Assembly (NCBI GenBank): GCA_015056015.1
Contig: SVHD01000024.1
Span: 1-37,160, forward strand
Direction: 5' to 3'
DNA length: 37,160 bases
From: Clostridiales bacterium
GTDB taxonomy: Bacteria; Bacillota; Clostridia; Christensenellales; Aristaeellaceae
The notes beneath the pieces were generated by a model. The model ran no database searches and was not told where the DNA came from. It was given only the letters and a program-made list of their open reading frames with translations. Of this stretch, positions 15,368 to 22,612 are shown piece after piece. The position numbers and the translations under genes are program-made. How positions within the stretch are numbered: position 1 is the first letter of the stretch; every line of letters starts with the position of its first letter.

Positions 15368-17200
15368 TTATGCTTTCAGCCATGCAATCACATCATCCAC
15401 CTGGGATTGCACATTTTCCATCAGACAGACGCCCCGTTTTTCCTCTCCCTTGACGAAAAGAATACCGGTATCATCTTCATTCAATTGCCAGGTGAAATCC
15501 ACCATTTTGCCTTCCTGATCCTTCTTCAGCCGCTTCTGCCAGTAAGGGAAGGTGGTGTACAGATTTTCATCTGCCGCCTGAATATAACCGGGTTCAGAGA
15601 ATTTCCCGTAAACATTGCCTTCCGCCGCATTGACCATCCGGCACTGCCGGATAGCACAGGGCGAATCGGAAAATACATTCTCATACAGATCGTTATCCAG
15701 GCCGGTGCAGCCCTTGCCGTCGGTATAGCGCTGCTGACCGGTCTCACCAAAGTGCAGGCACTTATTATCGCAATCCAGAATGATGTTCCGCTGGACCTTT
15801 ACCTGCTCACAGGCGATGGTAAAGAAGCCCATGCCGCCCCGCTCCATGCCATGCTCTTCATCCCGGCAGAAGCCTTTTACATCCACGATCACATTGTTGG
15901 TCACTTCAATATCATCCCGGGAGCATTCAATGGTGATGGCGCCATAGCGGCGGGTAAAGGTATGCAGCACCACATTTTCCCTCACCGCCATATTCATATG
16001 ACTGGCGTCCAGCCACATGCCGCAGCCGTGGGGCGTATTGATGATCCGGTTGCGAAGAATCATGCTGTCCCGGGTATGATGCACCTTCAGGGACGCCGCT
16101 TCCATGGAATCTTCGTTTTCCTGCCAGCAGCAGCCGTCAAAAAGGTTATCGGCGATGTAATAATTATCCTGACGCTGCTCGATATAATCAATATCCTCAG
16201 ATTGGCCGCAGGTGCCTACCAGCGCCGCAAAGCCGCATTCCAGGAATTTGCAGCCTGTCACATACATATAGCCCTTGGTGGCATTGCTCATGCGGGCAGG
16301 GGCCTGAAAACCGATATCCATGCCGGTGCCGTTGACCTGGCGTACGGTGCAGTTTTCGATGATCCAGTGATTGCCGCACTGGGTGGAAAGGGCGCCCCGC
16401 TGGGGCGGCGGGAAGCCGGTGCCGGCCTTTTCAAAGATCAGATTCTTGATGTGCATATAGGCCAGATATTTTTCATCCGGCGCAAAGCATTGTTCCCGGG
16501 CAGTGAATTCAATCTTGTGATCGGCAGGATTGCTGTCATCAAAGAGTCGGATATGGATATGAATGCCATCATCCTCCACATAGAAGGAGCCGGGGATTTT
16601 GCCCATTTCATAATACACTGCCACCTGGGTCAGCCGTTTGCCATCGCAGAAAAGCATGCCGCGCTTCTGAATGACGATCTTTCTTTCTTCCAATTTCTTG
16701 GTATGGAACATTTTCGCAAAATCCCGGAAGAACCAGGGGGTCAGGCCGCCGTTGACCATGCCGAAAGGATTGCTGCCATCAAAGCAATTCCGGGGCAGCC
16801 GCATGGCATAAAGCCTGGCATTGGGATCCTCAAATGCATTGGAGCGATCCATAAATTGCGAGCGCTTCCACCCCTCGGACTGGGTATATTCCCCGGTATA
16901 TACTTCCGCGCCGGTAATGATTGCTTCTTCCCCGGGCACGCCTTCAAAACAAATCATCCGATCCGCGCTTTCTCCGCCGATGGTGGGCCGCACGGTTTCG
17001 TGATATTCTCCGCCGTGAATCCAGATTTTCGTGCCGGGCCGGGCCGCATCCGCAGCCGCCTGAATGGTATTGAAGGGATGCGTCTTGCTGCCGTCACCGC
17101 CAGGGGCGGCGTCCGCCCTCACATAGAGCTCACGCTGATAATCGGTGGTATCCTCCCAGTGGGGAAAAGGCCTTCCGTCGGGCAAAAATTCCTGTCGCAT
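15368..17200 (-). CDS. Right-handed parallel beta-helix protein (pectate-lyase-like fold)
   Basis: The 610-residue product starts MRQEFLPDGRPFPHW and has the DUF1565-type entry VRADAAPGGDGSKTHPFNTIQAAADAARPGTKIWI (key features: GDGS, PFNTIQAA, PGT). It is followed by rungs of short beta-strands with Asn/Asp turns such as IENCTVRQVNGTGMD, VTNNVIVDVKG and VQRNIILDCDN. Such proteins bind or cleave polysaccharides. No signal peptide is visible, so it may act in the cytoplasm on imported oligosaccharides. The ATG at 17200 has GGAGG seven bases upstream; the frame is open another 32 codons upstream without support. It lies downstream of the lpl transporter but has its own promoter. Confidence 0.85.
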   Translation of the reverse strand: MRQEFLPDGRPFPHWEDTTDYQRELYVRADAAPGGDGSKTHPFNTIQAAADAARPGTKIWIHGGEYHETVRPTIGGESADRMICFEGVPGEEAIITGAEVYTGEYTQSEGWKRSQFMDRSNAFEDPNARLYAMRLPRNCFDGSNPFGMVNGGLTPWFFRDFAKMFHTKKLEERKIVIQKRGMLFCDGKRLTQVAVYYEMGKIPGSFYVEDDGIHIHIRLFDDSNPADHKIEFTAREQCFAPDEKYLAYMHIKNLIFEKAGTGFPPPQRGALSTQCGNHWIIENCTVRQVNGTGMDIGFQAPARMSNATKGYMYVTGCKFLECGFAALVGTCGQSEDIDYIEQRQDNYYIADNLFDGCCWQENEDSMEAASLKVHHTRDSMILRNRIINTPHGCGMWLDASHMNMAVRENVVLHTFTRRYGAITIECSRDDIEVTNNVIVDVKGFCRDEEHGMERGGMGFFTIACEQVKVQRNIILDCDNKCLHFGETGQQRYTDGKGCTGLDNDLYENVFSDSPCAIRQCRMVNAAEGNVYGKFSEPGYIQAADENLYTTFPYWQKRLKKDQEGKMVDFTWQLNEDDTGILFVKGEEKRGVCLMENVQSQVDDVIAWLKA

Positions 17201-17272
17201 TGAATATCCTCCCATCAAAAGCTTTAATTGCCGGTTCATCATTGTCATTCCGGATGGATTGATTATGCTTCT

Positions 17273-17301
17273 ATTATCACCCGGGAAAAATCGCAAGTCA
17301 A
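17273..17301 (-). promoter_or_regulatory. Sigma-A promoter of the beta-helix gene
   Basis: TTGACT (17296-17301), 17-base spacer, GATAAT (17273-17278) with a TG just before the -10. Predicted start near 17266, leader about 66 bases. It lies after the terminator of the transporter operon, so the gene is independently transcribed. Confidence 0.75.
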
Positions 17302-17303
17302 CG

Positions 17304-17353
17304 ATAAATTTCTATAAGTTTTGGGGCTTACATGATAAAAAACTATAAATTTC
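17304..17353. repeat. Direct repeats upstream of the beta-helix promoter
   Basis: ATAAATTTC occurs at 17304-17312 and 17345-17353, spaced 41 bases (about four helical turns), directly upstream of the -35 box. Possibly activator sites; the motif is AT-rich, so chance is possible. Confidence 0.35.
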
Positions 17354-17382
17354 GCAGGAAATTTTATCATTTCCCTTTGATC

Positions 17383-17422
17383 AAAAAAGGAATCCCTCCA
17401 GTCCGGAGAGATTCCTTTTTTT
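17383..17422 (-). terminator. Intrinsic terminator of the lpl transporter operon
   Basis: GGAATC-CTCC pairs with GGAG-GATTCC around a 5-base loop, followed by TTTTTT on the minus strand and preceded by AAAAAAA, so it is also U-tailed on the plus strand. It starts about 30 bases after the second permease stop. Confidence 0.88.
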
Positions 17423-17449
17423 CGCGCCGATGAAACAGCGCTGCATTTT

Positions 17450-18367
17450 TCAGCCCTTAACGGAACCAACCATAACGCCCTTGACGAAGAATTTCTGCAC
17501 GAAGGGATAGATAATCATCATGGGCACAGAACTGATCACGATCAGGGAGTATTTGAGCAATTCGGCGCGCTGCTGGGCAATGGCTTCAGCTTCCATATCG
17601 CTGGTCATGTTTTCAATATTACCAACAATCAGCAGTTCGCGCATGATATTCTGCAGGGGCAGCTTATCCTTATCCTGCAGATAGATCATGGAATCGAAAT
17701 AGGAATTCCAGCGGGCCACGCCGTAATACAGGGCGATAACCGCAAGCACAGCGCCGGAGAGGGGCAGCACCATCTGCACCAGATAGCGCCATTCTCCGCA
17801 GCCGTCAATCTGGGCCGATTCATGCAATTCCTGGGGAATCTGCGTTCTGAAATACGTACGCATAACCGTCATATTGTAAATGCTCAGCGCAGAGGGCAGC
17901 AGGAATGCCCACATGGAATTGAGCAGGCCCATATTCTTGATGCAGATATAGGTAGGGATCAGGCCGCCGCCAAAATACATGGTAATCAGGCACAGCGTCA
18001 TGCAGAATTTGCCGAAGGGGAAATCCTGGGCCAGGCCGTAAGCGCACAGGATGGTTACGATCATGGCAAGAGCGGTACCTACCGCGGTATAGAGTACCGC
18101 ATTGCCGATGCTGCCCCAGGTGAAGGGATAGGCAAATACAGAAGTATAACCATCCCAGGAAATCTTTTTAGGAATCAGGGACAGGCTGAGCACATTGCCC
18201 GCACTGACGGAGGACATGAGCACATACAGCAACGGATAGATGATGACCACAAAGAAGATGGCCAGAATGATCATATCAACGATAATGAAAGCCCAGTCCG
18301 ATTTGCCATACCAGAGGAATTTATTTTCCTTATGCTTTTTTTGCACCAATTTTTTCGTCGCGTCCAT
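17450..18367 (-). CDS. Carbohydrate ABC transporter permease, YtcP/LplC type
   Basis: This is the second membrane subunit of an oligosaccharide importer. The 305-residue protein has six predicted membrane segments and the cytoplasmic EAA-type loop near LHESAQIDGCGEWRYLVQMVLPLSG, where the ATPase docks. The C terminus KFFVKGVMVGSVKG is typical of YtcP-like permeases. The ATG at 18367 has GAGGTG upstream and lies 10 bases after the stop of the first permease. No ATPase gene is in the operon; Lpl-type systems usually share a genome-encoded MsmX-like ATPase. Confidence 0.9.
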   Translation of the reverse strand: MDATKKLVQKKHKENKFLWYGKSDWAFIIVDMIILAIFFVVIIYPLLYVLMSSVSAGNVLSLSLIPKKISWDGYTSVFAYPFTWGSIGNAVLYTAVGTALAMIVTILCAYGLAQDFPFGKFCMTLCLITMYFGGGLIPTYICIKNMGLLNSMWAFLLPSALSIYNMTVMRTYFRTQIPQELHESAQIDGCGEWRYLVQMVLPLSGAVLAVIALYYGVARWNSYFDSMIYLQDKDKLPLQNIMRELLIVGNIENMTSDMEAEAIAQQRAELLKYSLIVISSVPMMIIYPFVQKFFVKGVMVGSVKG

Positions 18368-18377
18368 TTTTCTCACC

Positions 18378-19319
18378 TCACCAAATCGAATTGCTGGTCA
18401 GCTTCTTGGAAAGCCAGTTGACGCTTACCAGCATGATCACGTTGATCAAAGAGGTAAACAGACCAACGGCGGAGGAATAGGCAAACTGGGGAGAACCGGA
18501 ATTCAGCGAAATATTATAGGAATAGGAAGCAATAACTTCCGATACTTCTTTGTTCAGGGAGTTCTGCAAAAGGATAACCTTTTCAAAACCCACAGAGAGC
18601 AGGCTGCCGCAGCGCATGATCAGCAGGATCATGAAGGTGGGCAGGATGGAAGGAATATCCACGTGCCAGATGCGCTTGACAATGCCCGCGCCGTCCACGA
18701 TGGCGGCTTCATGCAATTCAGGGGATACGCCGGCCAGGGCGGCGATATAGATGATGGAGTTATAGCCCAACTGCTGCCATACGCCGGACCAGACATACAG
18801 GGAATAGAAATATTCCTTCTGGGCCATGAAGTTGATGGGCTCTACCCCAAAAACGCCCAGAATGATATTGAAAAGACCATTGCGGGGGTTGGTGAACTGC
18901 AGCACCATGGAGCAGAGAACAACGATGGAAATGAAGTGAGGAATGTAGCTGGCATTCTGAACGGCCTTGACGAACCGGCGGAAGGGCAGGTGGGTCAGCA
19001 TCAGCGCCAGGATCAGAGACAGCGGGAAGGTAGCCAGGGAATACAGGTTGATCGCCAGGGTATTCCAAACGATTTGCCCGAATTTCCGGTAGGTAAAGAA
19101 TTTTTCAAAGTATTTCAGGCCCGCCCAGCTGGCCTGTTCCATGGGCTGGGTGATGCGGTAATTCTTGAAAGCAATCTGAATGCCGTACATGGGATAGTAT
19201 TTGAAGATAATCAAAATAGCCATGGGGATAATCAGCATCAGATAAAACGCGCCGTAACGGGCGAGATGCTTTTTCCAGTTCAAGGGCTTTTTATTGCCCG
19301 GAAGCGTACGTGCAGTCAT
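18378..19319 (-). CDS. Carbohydrate ABC transporter permease, LplB type
   Basis: This is the first membrane subunit of the importer. The 313-residue protein has an N-terminal basic tail, six predicted membrane segments and the EAA loop LHEAAIVDGAGIVKRIWHVD. The opening LMLIIPMAILIIFKYYPMYG and FKNYRITQ are typical of the LplB polysaccharide subfamily. It follows the binding-protein gene after 112 bases that carry a strong hairpin. The ribosome binding site is AAGGAA at a slightly long distance. Confidence 0.92.
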   Translation of the reverse strand: MTARTLPGNKKPLNWKKHLARYGAFYLMLIIPMAILIIFKYYPMYGIQIAFKNYRITQPMEQASWAGLKYFEKFFTYRKFGQIVWNTLAINLYSLATFPLSLILALMLTHLPFRRFVKAVQNASYIPHFISIVVLCSMVLQFTNPRNGLFNIILGVFGVEPINFMAQKEYFYSLYVWSGVWQQLGYNSIIYIAALAGVSPELHEAAIVDGAGIVKRIWHVDIPSILPTFMILLIMRCGSLLSVGFEKVILLQNSLNKEVSEVIASYSYNISLNSGSPQFAYSSAVGLFTSLINVIMLVSVNWLSKKLTSNSIW

Positions 19320-19366
19320 GTCGCTTTCGTTCCTTTCTGCAAAAAAATCGGGGAATAATTCGGATG

Positions 19367-19398
19367 GGGCAAACCCCGGTGTTACCCGGGGTTTGCCC
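19367..19398 (-). promoter_or_regulatory. Long perfect hairpin between binding-protein and permease genes
   Basis: GGGCAAACCCCGG and CCGGGGTTTGCCC form 13 perfect pairs around a 6-base loop. No U tract follows on the minus strand, so it looks less like a terminator than an mRNA 3'-end stabiliser that keeps the binding-protein message more abundant than the permease message. Confidence 0.7.
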
Positions 19399-19431
19399 TA
19401 AAAAGTTTGAGCAACTATGCCCAGTAATCAA

Positions 19432-21053
19432 TTATTCAAAGCCGTAATATTCTTTGTAGATTTCAAGCAGATCTTCCAGACCGTCGGCTTCGATGGTGGC
19501 CTTGAAATCAGCCCAAGCAGCGTCATCATTGATATCACGGATGCCCATGATGAATTCAACCAGAGCAGTGGTGATATCGTCGGTGATCAGACTCTGCAGC
19601 TGACTCTTTTCAGCGGCCAGGTCCATATCGTCGCACCAGGTCATCATGGGCCAGCCAACATCCTTACCATACTGATAGTACAGAGCGCCAGCAGACATCT
19701 GATGCAGGTCATCGCCAGTGGCGGCCACGCAGTAAACCAGATCACGGTTGATCCAGGAGGAGCCGATCCAGTCGCGGTTCCAGAAGGTGTTCTGTTCTTC
19801 TGCGTCGTTGTACTTAACCACAGCACGGTCAGCGCCGTCCATGGACTTCACGCCATCTTCCCAAGCCCAGTCTTCACCTTCGAAGCCCTTATGCCACATG
19901 GTTTTGATAACATCTTCCATGAAGAAGGTATCCAGCCAACGGATGGCCAGTTCGGGATTTTCGCAAGCAGTAGTAACCATCACGCGGTTGCTGATCTTTT
20001 CGGTGGGATTGGCGGGAACAACCTTTTCGCCGGTGTAGACATTATCCAGAGGAGCCAGAGCGGTGTAATCGGTGAAATGCACAGCATTTTCAACGCCGCC
20101 CTGAGCGGTCAGCATACGGAAATGATAGGGAGCGGGGATGCAGCCCACAACGACCTTGTCCTTGGTGGTGGTGGTGAAGGAGCGCATGTCAACCAGAGAC
20201 TGGGTGAAAGCTTCGCTGGTGATGTAGCCGGCATTGTAGAATTCATTAATCTTCTTCAGACCAGCGCGCATTTCATCAGAGAATACGTCAGTCTTGATTT
20301 CGCCGTCTTCCACATAGAAGAAGCGCACAGCCAGCGTTCCGGAAGGAACGAAACAATAAGCACCCAGCAGGTAGAGCATGGGGTTACCACCGTCATGACC
20401 GTAGTTCTGCTGACCGGTGATGACGATTTCGTCGTTGGGGTCGCCGTTGCCGTTCATATCGTTTTCTTTGAAGTATTTGCACATCGCTTCAAATTCATCG
20501 ATGGTGTCGGGGTTTTCGGCGCCGGTAGCGGCCTTATAGGCTTCCAGCCATTCGGTGTACACCCACATCTTGGCTACGGTAGCCTGATATTCGTTGTATT
20601 CCACCTTCGGGATGGCGTAGATATGGCCATCGGGAGCGGTGATTTCCTTGCGGACATTAGGATAGGCGTCCAGCAGGGCCTTGAGATAGACGCTGTGTTC
20701 GTCGATCAGTTCATCCAGGGGGATGATGACGCCGTCAGCGGCCAGGGTAAGCAAATCGCCGGTCTTCATGTAGATGTCGGGATAATCGCCGCTGGCGATG
20801 GAGGTGTTGAAGATGGTCTGCTGATCGGCATTGGGCACTTCGATCCATTCGATGTGCACGCCGGTCTTTTCTTCAAACCACTTGGTCATGGGCAGTTCAG
20901 GGAAGTTGACGCAGTTAGAGAAAGAGGACGCCCAAACGGTCAGGGTTTCGTCGCCATTGGCGATGGGCCATTCACCATGGGGGTCAGTTCAGCCATGGCG
21001 CTGGTGCACAGCAGCATGATCAGAACCAAAACAAGAGATACCAAACGCTTCAT
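19432..21053 (-). CDS. Extracellular sugar-binding protein, LplA type, with a frameshift
   Basis: This is the solute-binding protein of the lpl-type importer. The ATG at 21053 (GGAG upstream) encodes a signal peptide MKRLVSLVLVLIMLLCTSAM ending in an A-x-A cleavage site (AMA-E), but the frame stops after 37 codons. The rest, from about LTVWASSFSNCV through MTKWFEEKTGVHIEW to the C terminus, is in another frame. One extra C in the run of five at 20979-20983 would join them as ELTPHGEWPIANGDETLTVW. The downstream frame is intact for nearly 500 codons, arguing for a recent slip or a sequence error. No lipobox cysteine fits, unusual for a Gram-positive binding protein. Confidence 0.88.
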
Positions 21054-21111
21054 AGTACAGGTCTCCTTTCAATTTTTCCATGCGTTCAATCAACGCATTA
21101 ACATAGTAAAT

Positions 21112-21140
21112 ATATTACACATATTGGGGCATTTTGTCAA
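21112..21140 (-). promoter_or_regulatory. Sigma-A promoter of the lpl transporter operon
   Basis: TTGACA (21135-21140), 17-base spacer, TAATAT (21112-21117) with a TG before the -10. Predicted start near 21105; leader about 52 bases to the binding-protein ATG. Confidence 0.82.
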
Positions 21141-21172
21141 TACAAAACTATTGTACTTGAACAGTTTTTGGG

Positions 21173-21206
21173 ATCGTTTTGTGCTACTTTTCATCGTTTT
21201 GTGCTA
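21173..21206. repeat. Perfect 14-base direct repeat, two copies
   Basis: ATCGTTTTGTGCTA occurs at 21173-21186 and 21193-21206, exactly 20 bases apart (two helical turns), 33 to 66 bases upstream of the -35 box. A partial third copy (ATCGTT) starts at 21210. Spacing and location fit binding of an AraC-type activator or response regulator. Confidence 0.65.
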
Positions 21207-21323
21207 TGAATCGTTCCTTTTAACACAAATTTAATATTTTTTCCTTTGTTCACAACGACGGCGTTATATATATATATATTGGGCTCTATTTTTCCGTTAT
21301 ATACATTTTCGAATTTTCCCGGC

Positions 21324-21353
21324 AAAAAAGAGCAGGTACTCTCCCCTGCTCTT
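21324..21353 (-). terminator. Intrinsic terminator of the GNAT-like gene
   Basis: AAGAGCAGG and CCTGCTCTT form nine perfect pairs around an 8-base loop, followed by TTTT on the minus strand. It begins eight bases after the stop codon. Confidence 0.85.
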
Positions 21354-21360
21354 CTTTGTA

Positions 21361-22470
21361 TTACAGTTCCCGTTCGTATTGCCGGTACACGCGATACAGA
21401 TGCGTGCCCATTTTTTCCGTGTTATTGATGGATGCGGCGTTGGTTTCATCCACGGTGGATCCCTCCACCCATTGAATGCCCAGTTTCTTCGCCTCCAGAT
21501 ACGCCTCATAGAACATGGCGGTATTCACGCCCATATTCTGATATTCCGGCACCACGAATTGCATATTGCAGCGGGCGCCGTAAATCTTATTCTTTCCCAG
21601 CAGGAATTTCAGCCAGCCAAAGGGAAGAATCCGGCCCTTCATTTTTATCAGCAGCTGATTATAATTGGGGAAGGCCACCACCAGCCCGATGGGCCGATTG
21701 CCCGCATAGGCCATCATGGTCATTTCCGGGCGATAATAGCGGCGATAGGCGGAAAATACCTTGGCAATATCCTCGTAGGTGGGAATATTCAATTCCCATT
21801 CCGCCGGGAATGCCTCCCGAATCACCCGGGTCACATCCCCCAGCAGCCGCTGCTCATTTTCCTTGGTAAATTCCAGCTTCTGCACCCGGAATCCAAAGCG
21901 CCGCTTGGCCCGGGGCACGATTTCCTCCACCCGCTGCAGATCAAAGCCATCCATCCGCATGAAATAGGCAAAATGATCCCGATGCTTTTTGAAGCCGCAT
22001 TTTTCAAAATATTCCGCATAATAGGGCGGATTATAGGGATTGAAAATTACCGGCGGGCCATCAAAGCCCTGCACCAGCAGCCCCTTGCTGAAATCATCAA
22101 AATCAGCGGAAGTGGGGCCGATGACCATCTCCATCCCCTCTTCCTTCAGATAAGCGCAGGCGGCGTCCAGCGCCGTGCGGGCATAATCCGGGCGCTGCAT
22201 GCATTCAAACAGACCGATATAGCCGTATTTCTTCCCCAGCCGCTCATTCAGCCGGGTATCCGCCCCTGCCATCACCCGGGCAACGGGCTTATTCTCATCA
22301 TAAACCAGGAAAAATCGCCGGGGATCAGCCGTCTTTTCGCACAGCGATTTCAGCTGCTCGCCAATCAGCGGCGCCACCCAATTAGGATCGTTTTTATATA
22401 AAGCAAAGGGCAGCATCACAAAAGGACGCATGGCCGCGCGGGTCTGGGCCAGAATTTCCACCCGAATCAT
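21361..22470 (-). CDS. GNAT-like N-acetyltransferase family protein
   Basis: The 369-residue product resembles large two-lobed GNAT-like proteins of the YghO kind, whose substrates are unknown. Visible features are an N-terminal FALYKNDPNWVAPL block, GYIGLFECMQ, a central GPTSADFDDFSKGLLVQGFDGPP region (key: GPTS and GFD), a PPYYAEYFEKCGF stretch typical of an acetyl-CoA lobe end, and a final GVNTAMFYEAYLEAKKLG with a C-terminal NTEKMGTHLYRVYRQYE. The start MIRVEIL has AAGGTGG upstream; the frame is open 41 codons further without support. It is a single-gene unit with its own perfect promoter and terminator. Confidence 0.72.
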   Translation of the reverse strand: MIRVEILAQTRAAMRPFVMLPFALYKNDPNWVAPLIGEQLKSLCEKTADPRRFFLVYDENKPVARVMAGADTRLNERLGKKYGYIGLFECMQRPDYARTALDAACAYLKEEGMEMVIGPTSADFDDFSKGLLVQGFDGPPVIFNPYNPPYYAEYFEKCGFKKHRDHFAYFMRMDGFDLQRVEEIVPRAKRRFGFRVQKLEFTKENEQRLLGDVTRVIREAFPAEWELNIPTYEDIAKVFSAYRRYYRPEMTMMAYAGNRPIGLVVAFPNYNQLLIKMKGRILPFGWLKFLLGKNKIYGARCNMQFVVPEYQNMGVNTAMFYEAYLEAKKLGIQWVEGSTVDETNAASINNTEKMGTHLYRVYRQYEREL

Positions 22471-22509
22471 TTTCCCACCTTCTTTTCTGGATATTCTTTC
22501 TGTGAATTC

Positions 22510-22538
22510 ATTATAGCATCGGCCCCTGCATTTGTCAA
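22510..22538 (-). promoter_or_regulatory. Perfect-consensus sigma-A promoter of the GNAT-like gene
   Basis: TTGACA (22533-22538), 17-base spacer, TATAAT (22510-22515): all 12 positions match. Leader about 33 bases. It starts right after the terminator of the nucleotidase gene. Confidence 0.9.
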
Positions 22539-22552
22539 AGAATGAATGGCGC

Positions 22553-22583
22553 AAAAAAATGCCGCCCGTTTCCAGGCGGCATT
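22553..22583 (-). terminator. Intrinsic terminator of the nucleotidase gene
   Basis: AATGCCGCC and GGCGGCATT form nine perfect pairs around an 8-base loop, then TTTTT on the minus strand, about 30 bases after the stop codon. Confidence 0.9.
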
Positions 22584-22612
22584 TCCATTGCATTGCAATG
22601 ATTTGCTTTTTA

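Larger units (their letters stand above)
21054..21323. other. Regulatory intergenic region before the lpl operon
   Basis: No gene is seen. It carries the lpl promoter, an inverted repeat TACAA-N5-TTGTA (21141-21155) touching the -35 box, a 14-base direct repeat pair (21173-21206) and a TA dinucleotide run (about 21265-21279). Confidence 0.6.

Noticed and set aside
15098-17203. Long plus-strand open frame opposite the beta-helix gene
   Set aside because: Antisense shadow; the minus-strand product has clear beta-helix rungs, promoter, ribosome binding site and terminator.
21265-21279. TA dinucleotide run as a phase-variation tract
   Set aside because: It lies more than 120 bases upstream of the lpl -35 box, just after a terminator, and changes no coding frame; simple repeat only.
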